From NCBI RefSeq assembly GCF_040222815.1, contig NZ_JAVKCH010000019.1, positions 1 through 64,000 of the forward strand: DNA of 64,000 nt, given 5' to 3'. Every line of letters starts with the position of its first letter. Position 1 is the first letter of the stretch. This stretch comes from Imperialibacter sp040222815 (GTDB lineage: Bacteria > Bacteroidota > Bacteroidia > Cytophagales > Cyclobacteriaceae). The notes below the pieces were generated by a model. It searched no databases, had not been told where the DNA came from, and worked only from the letters and a program-made list of their open reading frames with translations. Shown piece after piece: positions 7,067 through 16,336 of the stretch. A program made the translations under genes and the position numbers.

Positions 7067-7137
7067 AAACGGCGAGACACCACAGCCAAATCTCCACAAG
7101 CCCGCCCGGGCGGGGGAAGACCCTTGCGAGATGGGAG
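7067..7137. repeat. Copy B of the ~70-bp intergenic repeat
   Basis: Matches copy A at 6258-6327 in three conserved blocks, ending acccttgcgagatgggag one base before the stop codon of the minus-strand gene at 7138. Contains a GC-rich palindrome cccgcccgggcggg. A short similar stretch (gggcgagacgc) near 9197 may be a third, decayed copy. Confidence 0.65.
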
Positions 7138-8415
7138 CTATCGAACCCTAATACCAAACCCTACCAAATAGTCATTTCTTTTCATTTTGAAGTTAAGAAC
7201 TTGTCGGCTTCGGCCTTCTTCATTATTGTCATATTGGGTCGCATCTCCGAAAGTGTTGAACTGAAGCTGGCCAAAAATACCTATATGCCTTCCTAGCTTT
7301 CCTTCAAGCCCAGCGGCTGCCAGAAAACCAGGCTGGGGATTTGCCGACTCAAATTCGTAATAGTCTTCATCGTAGTAGCCTTCATATTGTACGTACCGTT
7401 TTCGTCCAACATCGCCCCCGTATTTCATTGATCTAAGGATCATGCCCGCCCGGATATATGGTGTGATTTTACTTTTCGAGAATAGCTCATAGTGGATTAC
7501 CAGAGGGATTTTCGTCATTTTTCCGTCGATAATTACATCATTAACGGCTTCTGCAATGTTTCCATTAGGGAAAACATATGGTACGTTATGCAAAAACGAA
7601 TAGTCAAATTGCGAGAAGTTCATTCCTACCTCTACCATCAATCTATCGCTAATTCTCGGAAGTAATATACCGATGGCAAAACCGGTTTGGCGAATCGAAC
7701 TTTCTATAGGGCCACTGCCTAGCAAGGTTTCGTCCCCGGTGGTGTTACCTGAATAATCGAATGCTAGCTTCATCTGGCCAAAGTCGGTGTACACAGAAGG
7801 CGCAAGCCTGGCTATTGGTTTCTTTTTGAAGACTACCTCGTAGTCTGATCCTCGGCAGGTGTTGTATTGTTTGGTCAGACTAATAAGTTTATCACGATTG
7901 ATATTGGTTTTCGATGGCGATAGCTCAATCTCCGGGCAGTCCTGAAACAGGTAGGTGAGAATGCCGAAATGCACAAGGTTAGCCTTGGCATTGGTATAGA
8001 CACCGTTCTGTTCTCTTATCATGGGCGCACTTTCAATTACCATATACTGGAGCGTGTCCTTCTTGAAGATGAAGTGTTCCTTGTATTTATATAGCGAGGT
8101 TCGGCCTGTCACAAGCACTTCTATGAACTTCATGGGGCGATCAGGATCTACCTCCGTAATGCTTTCAGAGATAAAATAGTTGAGGCCCTCGATGCTAAAG
8201 CCTGCTATCTCTCCCGGTGCATACTTTATCACTTGATCTCCCTGGTCGGCCTTGAACTGGCATTGAGAGAAGTTGAGATAAAAATCCTTCTCGTTGATTT
8301 TGCCCTTTATAGTATCACCAGCGAGAGTGACGATAAACCCCTCTGTGAAGCTTTTTTGGCTGAAAAGTGGAAATGACAGAATTAATAGAATCAGGAATAG
8401 TTGTAGCTTTTTCAT
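7138..8415 (-). CDS. Predicted outer-membrane beta-barrel protein
   Basis: 425 residues. Signal peptide (1-19, MKKLQLFLILLILSFPLFS, cut near SQK). Residues ~25-200 form a soluble domain starting GFIVTLAGDTIKGKI, typical of Bacteroidota proteins that precede a barrel. From about 205 on, alternating strands (PSVYTDFGQMKLAF, MVEVGMNFSQFDYSF, ITPYIRAGMILRS) and the terminal aromatic/hydrophobic strand YLVGFGIRVR suggest an 8-12 strand barrel of the PorT/OmpW-like kind. Monocistronic; its stop abuts the repeat at 7067-7137. Ligand and function unknown. Confidence 0.7.
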   Translation of the reverse strand: MKKLQLFLILLILSFPLFSQKSFTEGFIVTLAGDTIKGKINEKDFYLNFSQCQFKADQGDQVIKYAPGEIAGFSIEGLNYFISESITEVDPDRPMKFIEVLVTGRTSLYKYKEHFIFKKDTLQYMVIESAPMIREQNGVYTNAKANLVHFGILTYLFQDCPEIELSPSKTNINRDKLISLTKQYNTCRGSDYEVVFKKKPIARLAPSVYTDFGQMKLAFDYSGNTTGDETLLGSGPIESSIRQTGFAIGILLPRISDRLMVEVGMNFSQFDYSFLHNVPYVFPNGNIAEAVNDVIIDGKMTKIPLVIHYELFSKSKITPYIRAGMILRSMKYGGDVGRKRYVQYEGYYDEDYYEFESANPQPGFLAAAGLEGKLGRHIGIFGQLQFNTFGDATQYDNNEEGRSRQVLNFKMKRNDYLVGFGIRVR

Positions 8416-8615
8416 GTAACTTTATATTGAAAGGCCAATAATAGCTATCATGAGATAATTTTTTCTTTGACCAGGCTGTTTTTTTGGTTTTATTATACGA
8501 TTTTTTTGCCGACCACTTTCCGGTCGTGGGCGGTGATGCCGGGTGTGAAGTGCAGTGGTCATGAGTGAAGACATGCCCAGAAAACGTTAAATTGTTGACG
8601 ACCTGGAAAACTGTT

Positions 8616-9092
8616 ATGCCAATTATTCAGATAAAGATGGTAATTGCCGCTCCTATTGAGAGGTGTTTTGATCTTTCGAGAAGTATCGACCTCCATAAAA
8701 TATCCACCAGTCAAACAAAGGAAGAAGCAATAGCGGGCGTGACTTCGGGCCTTATTGGTTTGGGTGAAACAGTGACCTGGAGAGCAAGGCACTTCGGCAT
8801 CAGGCAAACGCTGATGACAAGAATCACTGAGTTAGATTACCCAAATTTCTTTGTGGATGAGATGGTGGAGGGTGCTTTCAAGAGATTCCGTCATGAACAC
8901 CATTTCAGGGATGTTGATGGGAAAACTGAAATGCGGGACTGTTTTGATTATGATTCGCCACTTGGCATCCTTGGGAAAGTATTTGACTCGATTGTGCTTA
9001 AGAGGTATATGCAGAACCTTTTGAAGCAACGGAATTTGGCTATTAAGGAATATGCTGAGTCTGATAAGTGGCGCATTGTGCTCAATATGTAA
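8616..9092 (+). CDS. SRPBCC-fold protein
   Basis: 158 residues from ATG 8616; an ATG 51 nt upstream only adds residues unrelated to the fold. START/Bet v1-like pattern: first strand IIQIKMVIAAPIERCFDL, a helix with SIDLHKIST, strands GETVTWRARHFG and QTLMTRITELD, DEMVEGAFKRFRHEHHF, and the long C-terminal helix ending RNLAIKEYAES. Similar Bacteroidota proteins are annotated as SRPBCC or cell-division inhibitor-like; no reaction is implied. Stands alone between minus-strand genes. Confidence 0.75.
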   Translation: MPIIQIKMVIAAPIERCFDLSRSIDLHKISTSQTKEEAIAGVTSGLIGLGETVTWRARHFGIRQTLMTRITELDYPNFFVDEMVEGAFKRFRHEHHFRDVDGKTEMRDCFDYDSPLGILGKVFDSIVLKRYMQNLLKQRNLAIKEYAESDKWRIVLNM

Positions 9093-9290
9093 AAATCAAA
9101 AAACTGGATCAATTGAAAAATATGGGGGATTACCTTCCAACCCCAACATCTCGAGTGGTCATAAAAAAGCAATAGGTCCAAGCCTAACCTGGCCGGGCGA
9201 GACGCATTAAACCAGTTTTGCTTTTTTATTTAGCCACACACGAAACATTCAACACCCCAGAAATACAGATTGATCCAAAAAACTGCGATC

Positions 9291-10781
9291 TCAGGCCTTA
9301 CTATTTTTACCCTGAAGCAAAGCTGAAAGCCCAAACCCCACGCAAAATATCGCCGTCGTGCTCAAAATGATGGTGAGGTTAGCATGGAAGGGGCTTTTGA
9401 AAGCCAGCCAGCCGTCGGCAGTGAAGAAAACCGGAGACAGGCTCAACCACAGAATCACTAGCACGCCAACTACCACACCGATGGCCGCATGCACACTTTT
9501 GGCCTTTTTGGAGATCACGCCTAAGAGAAAGAGACCAAGGACGCCTCCGCTGAAGACAGATGACAGCGCCCACCAGGCATCAAGCGCACTGGTCACGCCA
9601 TTGAGGGCCAGGGCCACAAAAATGCTGCTGCCTCCCATGGCAAACGAAGCTGTGAGCAGTACCCGCATCGACTCTTTTTGGGTGGGTGTTCGGTTGAAGA
9701 ACTTCTTATAGAAGTCGGACAGGATGACGGTGCCCGAGCTGTTGATACTGGTAGAGACCGTACTCATACCCGCTGCAAAGATGGAGGCAATCAACAACCC
9801 TGTAACGCCGGTCGGCAACCCGGTGACAATAAAATAAGGGAATACCTTATCGCCTGCGCCTTGCAAATCGGCGGGCAGCAGGTCGGGCTGGGCCTGGTAG
9901 TAAGCGAACAAGGCCGTGCCGATAAAAAAGAAAAGCAGCGATACGGGCACGTACAACAAGCTCCCCAGCCAGGTCGATTTCTCCGCTGCTTTTTGGGTGC
10001 GGGCACTGAGATAGCGCTGCACATAGTTCTGGTCGATGCCAAAGTTCTGCAGGTTGATGAACAGGCCATAAATCAGCAGCAGCCAGAAAGTGGAGGTGGT
10101 AAAGTCGAAGTAGAAGCTGCCCAAGCTGAATTTGTTAGCTTCCGAGGCAAGGGTAAATACCTGGCCCGGTCCTTCGGGCATAGAAAACATGATGACGAGC
10201 AGGCTGGCCAATGCACCTCCAATGAGGATGATGCCCTGAATGGCGTCTGTCCATACAACAGCCTCAAAGCCACCAAGTGAGGCGTATACAATCACGCTGA
10301 TACCTGTAACCACAATGATCAGCGGAATGCTCCACCCGAGCAGGGCATTCATGGGTAGGGCCAGAAGGTACATAATAGCACCCATGCGGGCCAGTTGCGT
10401 GAGGAGGTAGCAAACGGAAGCGTAGGTGCCAGCCCAGGGCCCGAAACGTTGCTCCAGGTAGTAGTACGCCGACTCGCTCTGTAGTTTTCGGTAAAGAGGC
10501 ACGAAATACTTCACAGCTACTATGGCTGCCAAAGGGATGGAAAGGCTGAAGACAAAGCCGTTCCAGTTGCCCATGTAGGCGTTGCCTGGCAACGCCAAAA
10601 AGCTGATACTGCTGACAAACGTAGCGAAGATGGACATGCCAATCGCCCAGGCGGGTAGCCTGCCGCCACCCAGGGTGTAGTCTTCGGCGGTTCGTTTGCG
10701 AAACGAAAACGAGATGCCGAAGCCGATGATCAGCAGCATGTAAATGAAGAAGATGGCCAGGTCAATAATTGGCAAGTCCAT
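9291..10781 (-). CDS. Sodium:solute symporter (SSS family)
   Basis: 496 residues with about 13 hydrophobic segments. SSS features: N-terminal helix then RKRTAEDYTLGGGRLPAW (the typical 'DYfLGGR' loop), SIFATFVSSISFLALPG around the substrate/Na site, YYYLEQRFG, and YASLGGFEAVVWTDAIQG. Last gene of a four-gene minus-strand operon after a sialidase-fold protein, a YidR-like protein and a lyase, so it probably imports the sugar acid or sialic-acid-like product handled by them. The gap to the lyase stop is 32 nt. Substrate is inferred from context only. Confidence 0.9.
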   Translation of the reverse strand: MDLPIIDLAIFFIYMLLIIGFGISFSFRKRTAEDYTLGGGRLPAWAIGMSIFATFVSSISFLALPGNAYMGNWNGFVFSLSIPLAAIVAVKYFVPLYRKLQSESAYYYLEQRFGPWAGTYASVCYLLTQLARMGAIMYLLALPMNALLGWSIPLIIVVTGISVIVYASLGGFEAVVWTDAIQGIILIGGALASLLVIMFSMPEGPGQVFTLASEANKFSLGSFYFDFTTSTFWLLLIYGLFINLQNFGIDQNYVQRYLSARTQKAAEKSTWLGSLLYVPVSLLFFFIGTALFAYYQAQPDLLPADLQGAGDKVFPYFIVTGLPTGVTGLLIASIFAAGMSTVSTSINSSGTVILSDFYKKFFNRTPTQKESMRVLLTASFAMGGSSIFVALALNGVTSALDAWWALSSVFSGGVLGLFLLGVISKKAKSVHAAIGVVVGVLVILWLSLSPVFFTADGWLAFKSPFHANLTIILSTTAIFCVGFGLSALLQGKNSKA

Positions 10782-10813
10782 GGTAGGTAGGTGTTAGTTT
10801 TGCGTAGGGATGG

Positions 10814-11758
10814 TTAAAGTAAGCCTCTTTTTTCAAGTGTCAATTTAAACTGTTCGATGATAGGCGTCACATGTTTTGTTTCAGCGGCGTCGAAGGCTGC
10901 CAGTGGCGGAGCCATGTGGCTATGGCAAATGTTCATCAGCGACAAGGCAGTTTTGATGCTCTTGAGGTAACTGGAGCTGTACATGCCCACTCCATAAAGG
11001 CTGTTGCTGATGCCCATGACTATGCTTTGGAGATCCGCAACTGTGACAAAATCCTTTTGCGCCGCAGCTTGATAAAGTTTTACAAACAGCTTCGGAAACA
11101 TATTTGCTCCTCCGCTCACTCCGCCGTGGCCTCCCATCAACACCGACTCGGCCATGGCTTCCTCCGGCCCGACCAGCAAGGTGAAATCAGGTTTTGTACG
11201 CAGCGACTGATACAGCGACTGGAAGTAGACTGAGTTGGCCGAGCTGTCTTTGAGTCCGATGATGTTTGGATGGTCTGAGAGCCTGATAGCAGTGTTCACT
11301 TCGATGTGCACTTTACACAGCCCTGGCATATTGTAGAGGAAAAGCGGCAGGGTCAGGCTTCCGGCCAGCTTTTCGTAATAATTGAAGAGCTCCTTTTGGT
11401 TTAGATTGAAATAGTAGGGCGGTGCGGCTACTACTGCCGAGGCTCCAGCTACATGTGCTGCTTCCGCCAGACTGAGGCTCTCGGTCAACGAGGTGTCGGT
11501 AACGCCCACCAGCACCGGCACTCTGCCGGCCGCTGCCCGGCAAGTTTCTTTAATCAGCTGATGCCTTACCGAATAGCTAAGGCTCGTCGATTCGCCGGTG
11601 GAGCCCAGGATAAACAAGCCGCCAACCCCTCCAGCTATCAAATGCTCCACCACTTTGTTGAGACCTGTCAGGTCAAGGCTCATGTCTTCGAGCAAAGGCG
11701 TCACCATGGGTGGGATGATGCCGATGAGCGGTTGTTTCAATTTTTTGTTCCCAGTCAT
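10814..11758 (-). CDS. DHDPS/N-acetylneuraminate lyase-family aldolase
   Basis: 314 residues. (beta/alpha)8 class I aldolase: GIIPPMVTPL at the N-terminus, GGLFILGSTGEST phosphate/carboxylate loop, catalytic Tyr in LFLYNMPG, Schiff-base Lys in NIIGLKDSS. Such enzymes retro-aldol cleave or form pyruvate adducts (NanA, KDG aldolase, DapA). The company of a sialidase-fold protein and an SSS transporter favours a catabolic sugar-acid lyase such as NAL over a biosynthetic DapA. The exact substrate cannot be read from the sequence. Confidence 0.85.
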   Translation of the reverse strand: MTGNKKLKQPLIGIIPPMVTPLLEDMSLDLTGLNKVVEHLIAGGVGGLFILGSTGESTSLSYSVRHQLIKETCRAAAGRVPVLVGVTDTSLTESLSLAEAAHVAGASAVVAAPPYYFNLNQKELFNYYEKLAGSLTLPLFLYNMPGLCKVHIEVNTAIRLSDHPNIIGLKDSSANSVYFQSLYQSLRTKPDFTLLVGPEEAMAESVLMGGHGGVSGGANMFPKLFVKLYQAAAQKDFVTVADLQSIVMGISNSLYGVGMYSSSYLKSIKTALSLMNICHSHMAPPLAAFDAAETKHVTPIIEQFKLTLEKRGLL

Positions 11759-11776
11759 ATAGTTGCTATCAAAAAT

Positions 11777-13174
11777 TTATTTCAAAATGAATACCTGGTA
11801 CCAGGCACCGTCAGCGGTTACCACCTTTCGGTTGTAAGCGAGCACATGCCCTTCGTTTGACCAGTTGATGTTGTCCAGATCAGTGCTGTCGTAGCTCCTG
11901 TCAGGGGACACCTTCGATGTTTCGCCTGTTTGAATATTGGTGAGGTACACGTCCTGGTTGTAGCCGTAGGCCAAATATTTTCCGTCGGCACTGATGCTGA
12001 ACGAGGTGTCAAGTGAAAAGCCATTGTGCGTGATTTGCCTGGTGTCGCCGCCGTTTGGTGAAACAGCATGCACTTGCACAAAGCCGTTGTCATCTTTCAT
12101 AGGAAAGAAAACCATTGAACCGTCGGGCAGACTGCGCAGCCATTGCCGTGGACCTTGAACGCCGGGGTACTTTCGGTCGGCGGTGTAGGTGAGCCTTCTT
12201 TGTCGGACGCCCGCCGGGGGAAAGGGTCGTGAGGTGGTAGTTCCTTCCAATGGCCTCTCCGGATCGGATTTGGTGAGATCAGTATCGAGATCGACAATGA
12301 AAACTTCAGCCACTAGCTGGCCATTGGCGGCTCTTGTGTCGCCTAAAAAAGCTAATGCTTTTTGCACCCGACTACCATCCGGTTTCAGGTAGCCATTGGT
12401 ACCAACCCATCCTTCTTCGTAAGCCTTCTCAATCTCATCGCTGCCTGGTTGGGGTTTTTCTATTGTTTCGCTCACGATCACTGAAAACATGGTACCGCCG
12501 AAGCTTTCGGCTGTCTCACTTTCCACGGCCACAGGCCCTTTGTCGATCATGACGCCGATATTCCTCAGGTCTTTTTTCGTGGAATCTGTTTTGGACAGCT
12601 CCGCTATCACATCGTCGTTGTATGTAAAGCTGATCCATCGGCCATCGCCATTGTAGGAATGGGCGTGTGTACCGCCTCTCAGCGCCCCCGGAGTGAAGGG
12701 CGGAACTACGTCACGGGCATCCTTTCTGATTAGTTTGTTATTGTCGTCAAGATCAACAGTCAGACCGGTGCGCCGGGTAAAATCGTAAGGTTTTGAGGCG
12801 TCGAAGTGGGTGAGGCCATGGATGAAAAGGATTTCATTTTGCTTCGGATTGAAAGCCACAGCACCTACTCCGGGGCCGAACGCATTGGCTTTCGGCGCAC
12901 TATAAACTTGCTTCACTTCTCCATGGGCAATATTGACCATTTCAATTGAAGGGTTCAGCCCAATTTGGGAACCGTCGTTTCTGTTGTCGTACACCAGCCA
13001 TTGGTCGTCTGGCGAAAAGGCTTGCCTTTGATTTAAATAATGGCCTTTGGCATCTGTTGTGAGCTGATATTCTTTCAGGTTCATGTTGGTTTCGGCTGTT
13101 TTGGAAGGCCCGCAAGCTGCGACGATTAAAGCTAGTCCACAATAATATAGTCTGCTAAACACCATAGTTCTCAT
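11777..13174 (-). CDS. yidR: YidR-like lipoprotein (DUF3748, beta-propeller)
   Basis: 465 residues. Lipoprotein signal with the cysteine in LIVAACGPSK. The body aligns by eye with E. coli YidR (recalled): SPDDQWLVYDNR, EMVNIAHGEV, TPGALRGGTHAHSYNGDG, ISFTYNDDV, PQPGSDEIEKAYEEGWVG, ALAFLGDTR, RQITHNG. TolB-like repeats suggest a beta-propeller facing the periplasm. Function of the family is not established. It lies between the sialidase-fold gene (10-nt gap) and the lyase (18-nt gap); in E. coli yidR also lies near an SSS symporter gene (yidK). Confidence 0.85.
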   Translation of the reverse strand: MRTMVFSRLYYCGLALIVAACGPSKTAETNMNLKEYQLTTDAKGHYLNQRQAFSPDDQWLVYDNRNDGSQIGLNPSIEMVNIAHGEVKQVYSAPKANAFGPGVGAVAFNPKQNEILFIHGLTHFDASKPYDFTRRTGLTVDLDDNNKLIRKDARDVVPPFTPGALRGGTHAHSYNGDGRWISFTYNDDVIAELSKTDSTKKDLRNIGVMIDKGPVAVESETAESFGGTMFSVIVSETIEKPQPGSDEIEKAYEEGWVGTNGYLKPDGSRVQKALAFLGDTRAANGQLVAEVFIVDLDTDLTKSDPERPLEGTTTSRPFPPAGVRQRRLTYTADRKYPGVQGPRQWLRSLPDGSMVFFPMKDDNGFVQVHAVSPNGGDTRQITHNGFSLDTSFSISADGKYLAYGYNQDVYLTNIQTGETSKVSPDRSYDSTDLDNINWSNEGHVLAYNRKVVTADGAWYQVFILK

Positions 13175-13184
13175 TGTGAAAGGT

Positions 13185-14360
13185 TCACTTCTTCCTGAAT
13201 TTCTTGATCCGGTGAAAGGTTAGGAAGTTGGCGTCGTGGCTTCTGTGTGCCCCTCCCAGTCCATCGTCATAAGCTGTTCTCGACAGGAAGATGATGTCTT
13301 TGCCCTCAAACTGCCAGTCGACATACTGGAAACCATGTTTCACCGGGTCTTCATGTTGAAGGAGGACTTTCCTCAGTGTCCAGTCGTGCAGATTTTCAGA
13401 ACTGAAGAGCACCTGGGTATTTCTCAGGCTGGCCGGGTTCTTCCCCTGGTTGGCGGCCTTTACTTCCTTCGGTATATAGTTGGCAATGGTCCAGTATAAT
13501 TGACTTTCTGGGTCAAACCTGATGGCGAACTTTTTGCTTCCCCCGGGAAAAGGAACAAAGCCAGTTGTTTCATCAAACGTTGCTACTTTTCCATCGTCAC
13601 TGATTGAAATAAAAGCAGCTTTTTCTTCCAGTGTGGAGCGATCATCCACCCGCAGTATGTCCAGTATTTTTCCCTCGGGCGACACCACCGCATTGCCTTC
13701 CAGCCAGCCTCCAAAATTACCTTCGAGGTAAATAGAGTCGTAGTACAGAGTATTGCTAAACGTCCAGTTGTCGGCCACCAGTGGGTCTTTTTCTACAGGA
13801 ATCGACATCATAAAGGCCCCGTACCGCTTACCCCATTGTTTGATGGGGCCCATAGCGCTTTCCATCCCTTTCCACAGCCGACCATTGTGTTCAATCACGG
13901 GAACGGGGGCATTGTGGTACTCGCCTTCCAGCATCAGCCCGGTTTTGTTATCGACCGGTTCGGTCCACGTATTGCCGTTGTCGGTTGAGGTTCTGATAAT
14001 GGTATGGCCGTGGTGCCTGTCGGTGCCGATGAAATAGAGCTTTCCCTCGCTCACAAAAAGCTTCGACCAAAAGGCACCATGAATTTCGGTCACAAACTTC
14101 CAGGATTTCCCTTTGTTCGTTGACCGGTAAATCCTGGAGTCAGCTTTCACATGTTCGTTGGAGTTGGGGCCAAAAAAGTCGTGAGAGGCAAGGTAGTCAC
14201 CATTTGGGAGCACCGCCAGGCTCGGGGAGCCGATGTATTTTCCCGATGAAGCGGGACTGTGAGCGACAACAACGCCAGGCACCTTCGATACATCAGGTGC
14301 CTGGGCTGTCACCAAACTACATATGAGAACAAAGAGAATTACTGTACTAATTCGGTGCAT
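13185..14360 (-). CDS. Secreted sialidase-fold (BNR repeat) protein
   Basis: 391 residues with signal peptide (cut after SLVTAQA). Six-bladed sialidase-type propeller inferred from GSPSLAVLPNGDYLASHD and Asp-box-like repeats RSTNKGKSWKF and STDNGNTWTEP. The usual N-terminal RIP motif of true sialidases was not found, so it may hydrolyse another glycoside or be a lectin-like relative. First gene of the operon with yidR-like, lyase and symporter genes; divergent from an AraC regulator, with a 205-nt shared upstream region. Probably released sugars are imported and cleaved by the downstream products. Confidence 0.75.
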   Translation of the reverse strand: MHRISTVILFVLICSLVTAQAPDVSKVPGVVVAHSPASSGKYIGSPSLAVLPNGDYLASHDFFGPNSNEHVKADSRIYRSTNKGKSWKFVTEIHGAFWSKLFVSEGKLYFIGTDRHHGHTIIRTSTDNGNTWTEPVDNKTGLMLEGEYHNAPVPVIEHNGRLWKGMESAMGPIKQWGKRYGAFMMSIPVEKDPLVADNWTFSNTLYYDSIYLEGNFGGWLEGNAVVSPEGKILDILRVDDRSTLEEKAAFISISDDGKVATFDETTGFVPFPGGSKKFAIRFDPESQLYWTIANYIPKEVKAANQGKNPASLRNTQVLFSSENLHDWTLRKVLLQHEDPVKHGFQYVDWQFEGKDIIFLSRTAYDDGLGGAHRSHDANFLTFHRIKKFRKK

Positions 14361-14565
14361 CTTTCAGTGTTGCTAGTCGCCTTTTACAAAAGGAAAGTGT
14401 ACGCTTACGAAGATCAGTCTTTAAATCGATCAACCACTGTCTGCTTTTACCAATAAATTGTATGATTTTAACATGTTGCTGTTTTAAGTCTGATAAAAAG
14501 TGACAACTTTATACTTAAATAGGCTAGCCGCCATCGTTTGACAGGCAACGAGCAGCATAGTATTT

Positions 14566-15441
14566 ATGAAACCCCATTTTCACAAAGTACCCATTGGTGC
14601 TGAGAATTCATTCAGCATCCGGCACGATAGCCGGCCCAACTTTGGTACCCTGTGGCACTACCATCCCGAGCTCGAACTGCACTATATTGTGAGGGGAGAA
14701 GGAACACAATACATTGGCGACAATGTGAGCAACTTCGTTAGTGGCGACATGGTTTTTTTAGGGCAAAATCTGCCTCACACATGGCGCTGCAAAGAAGCGT
14801 ATTTCGCAGGGGATGAAAATGTGCAGGTGGAGGCTTATGTGCTACATTTCCACCCAACTTGCTTCGGAAAGGACTTCCTTTCGTTGCCGGAAGCCTACCT
14901 TATTCCGAGGCTTTTTGAGAAAGCGAAGAAGGGGCTCAAGATTCACGGGGAAAGCAAGGCAAGACTGATTGAACTATTGGACGATGCCGCTCGTGCCGAA
15001 AGCCTCGACAGGGTGATCTACCTGCTATCCATTCTCAAAGTGCTGTCAGAAACTGACGAATTCGAGACCATCGCACCAGCCTACGCCTTCAGCCACCTGT
15101 CCAGCGAGTCAGAAATGGTGCGGCTCGAAAAAATTTACTCTTACGTGCTGGCACACTACAAGGAGAAAATCACCCTGGAGGAGGTGGCTTCGCTGGCCAA
15201 CCTGAGCCTCACCTCCTTTTGCAGGTATTTCAAAACAATGACTAAGAAGACCTTTTCTGATTTCCTTACTGAGATACGAATCTCCAATGTGTGCCGGGCG
15301 ATTGTAGAGGACAAGCTGCCCACCGAGGTGATCTGCTTTGAGTGTGGCTTCAACAACGTCTCCAATTTTTACCGGCATTTCAAAAAGGTGACGGGTATGA
15401 CGCCTTTTGAGTATAAAAAGAAATACCTGGCGGAAGGTTAA
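14566..15441 (+). CDS. AraC-family transcriptional regulator
   Basis: 291 residues. N-terminal cupin sensor (about 15-95: LWHYHPELELHYIVRGEGTQ, GDMVFLGQNLPHTW) and a C-terminal double helix-turn-helix (about 185-287: ITLEEVASLANLSLTSFCR, then ICFECGFNNVSNFYRHFKKV, MTPFEYKKKYL), both standard for the family. Divergently oriented to the sialidase-fold/yidR/lyase/symporter operon, so it probably senses a sugar and controls that operon from the 14361-14565 region. Followed by a bidirectional terminator. Confidence 0.92.
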   Translation: MKPHFHKVPIGAENSFSIRHDSRPNFGTLWHYHPELELHYIVRGEGTQYIGDNVSNFVSGDMVFLGQNLPHTWRCKEAYFAGDENVQVEAYVLHFHPTCFGKDFLSLPEAYLIPRLFEKAKKGLKIHGESKARLIELLDDAARAESLDRVIYLLSILKVLSETDEFETIAPAYAFSHLSSESEMVRLEKIYSYVLAHYKEKITLEEVASLANLSLTSFCRYFKTMTKKTFSDFLTEIRISNVCRAIVEDKLPTEVICFECGFNNVSNFYRHFKKVTGMTPFEYKKKYLAEG

Positions 15442-15457
15442 CGCCATCTTTCACAAA

Positions 15458-15488
15458 AAAGCCCGGCACCCTATTGGAGCCGGGCTTT
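15458..15488. terminator. Bidirectional intrinsic terminator
   Basis: aaagcccggc (15458-15467) pairs perfectly with gccgggcttt (15479-15488), loop of 11 nt, preceded by an A run and followed by T-rich sequence. It sits between the convergent AraC gene and the DUF4097 gene and can serve both. Confidence 0.8.
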
Positions 15489-15507
15489 CGTCCCGCTTTT
15501 ATCTCCA

Positions 15508-16329
15508 CTACTTCTTCCTGATATACACGTCGCCCTGCATGGTTTTGAAAAGGTATTCCTTTCCGCCGCCATTGATTTTGCCAAATACCCAGTCTTCGAT
15601 AGATACTTTGTATACCCCATTGGACGAAGACTTGTCCACTTTTGGTGCCGACTTCTCTATCACCATATCGAAGTCGCTGAAGATGTCTCCCCGGTCAGAG
15701 CGCATTTTGGCTGTGGCCTTCACAGCTGCCGGGAATGTCACATCCACGTCACCGTTTAGGGTGGTAAAAGCCATTTGAGCTTCAGGGTTTACACTTTCAA
15801 GTGTCACTTTGATGTCGCCATTTACGGTATTGAGCACTGTTGATCCTCCCACCTGCGTCATTGTGATTTCTCCATTCACATTGCTGATCTCGTGGGCGCC
15901 GGTAACCCCTTTCACGTCAATGTCGCCATCGTTCACTGTGGAGAGTTTGAGGTCAAAGTTTTTCGGCACTTTGATGTTTAAAGTCATCGTAACTGCCCAG
16001 GAGTTAGTGGAAACTTTTACCGTGTTGCCTTTCTCGGTTGCCTCCAGCTCCATGGGGTTACTGCTGATGCGTTTCATGCCAGTGGGTGTTACCACGCCCC
16101 GGTCGTCGTTTTTCCCACCACCGGATACTGCCTCAATGATCACGTCCTTGCCATCGTAAGCGGCCAGATTGATGGATCCGTTGACCAGGCCTACTTCCAA
16201 TTTGCCTTTTTCACCAGGTGAGGAAAGGGGAATAGCAATGGTTTCTTTGTTTCCCTCTTGCGCTTTGGCTGGTAGGGAAATGGCCGCCGCTAACAGCCCG
16301 ATAAATGATAATTTGATAAATGTTCTCAT
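15508..16329 (-). CDS. DUF4097 beta-strand repeat protein (second copy)
   Basis: 273 residues from ATG 16329 (7 nt after the upstream gene's stop); an ATG nine codons earlier would overlap that gene. Signal peptide ending SLPAKAQ. Repeating short strands of the type GSINLAAYDGKDV, GDIDVKGVTGAHEISNVNGE, TVNGDIKVTL, TLNGDVDVTFP form the right-handed beta-helix of DUF4097. Probably a periplasmic or surface adhesin-like protein of unknown role. Last gene of the sigma factor operon and paralogous to the preceding gene. Confidence 0.88.
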   Translation of the reverse strand: MRTFIKLSFIGLLAAAISLPAKAQEGNKETIAIPLSSPGEKGKLEVGLVNGSINLAAYDGKDVIIEAVSGGGKNDDRGVVTPTGMKRISSNPMELEATEKGNTVKVSTNSWAVTMTLNIKVPKNFDLKLSTVNDGDIDVKGVTGAHEISNVNGEITMTQVGGSTVLNTVNGDIKVTLESVNPEAQMAFTTLNGDVDVTFPAAVKATAKMRSDRGDIFSDFDMVIEKSAPKVDKSSSNGVYKVSIEDWVFGKINGGGKEYLFKTMQGDVYIRKK

Positions 16330-16336
16330 TGTCCAA

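Noticed and set aside
9678..10280. 200-codon plus-strand frame inside the symporter gene
   Set aside because: Antisense shadow of a well-conserved membrane protein; Gln/Gly-rich translation without domains.
14361..14565. TAnnTTTG promoters in the AraC/sialidase divergent region
   Set aside because: Only partial matches were found on both strands, not good enough to place a promoter.
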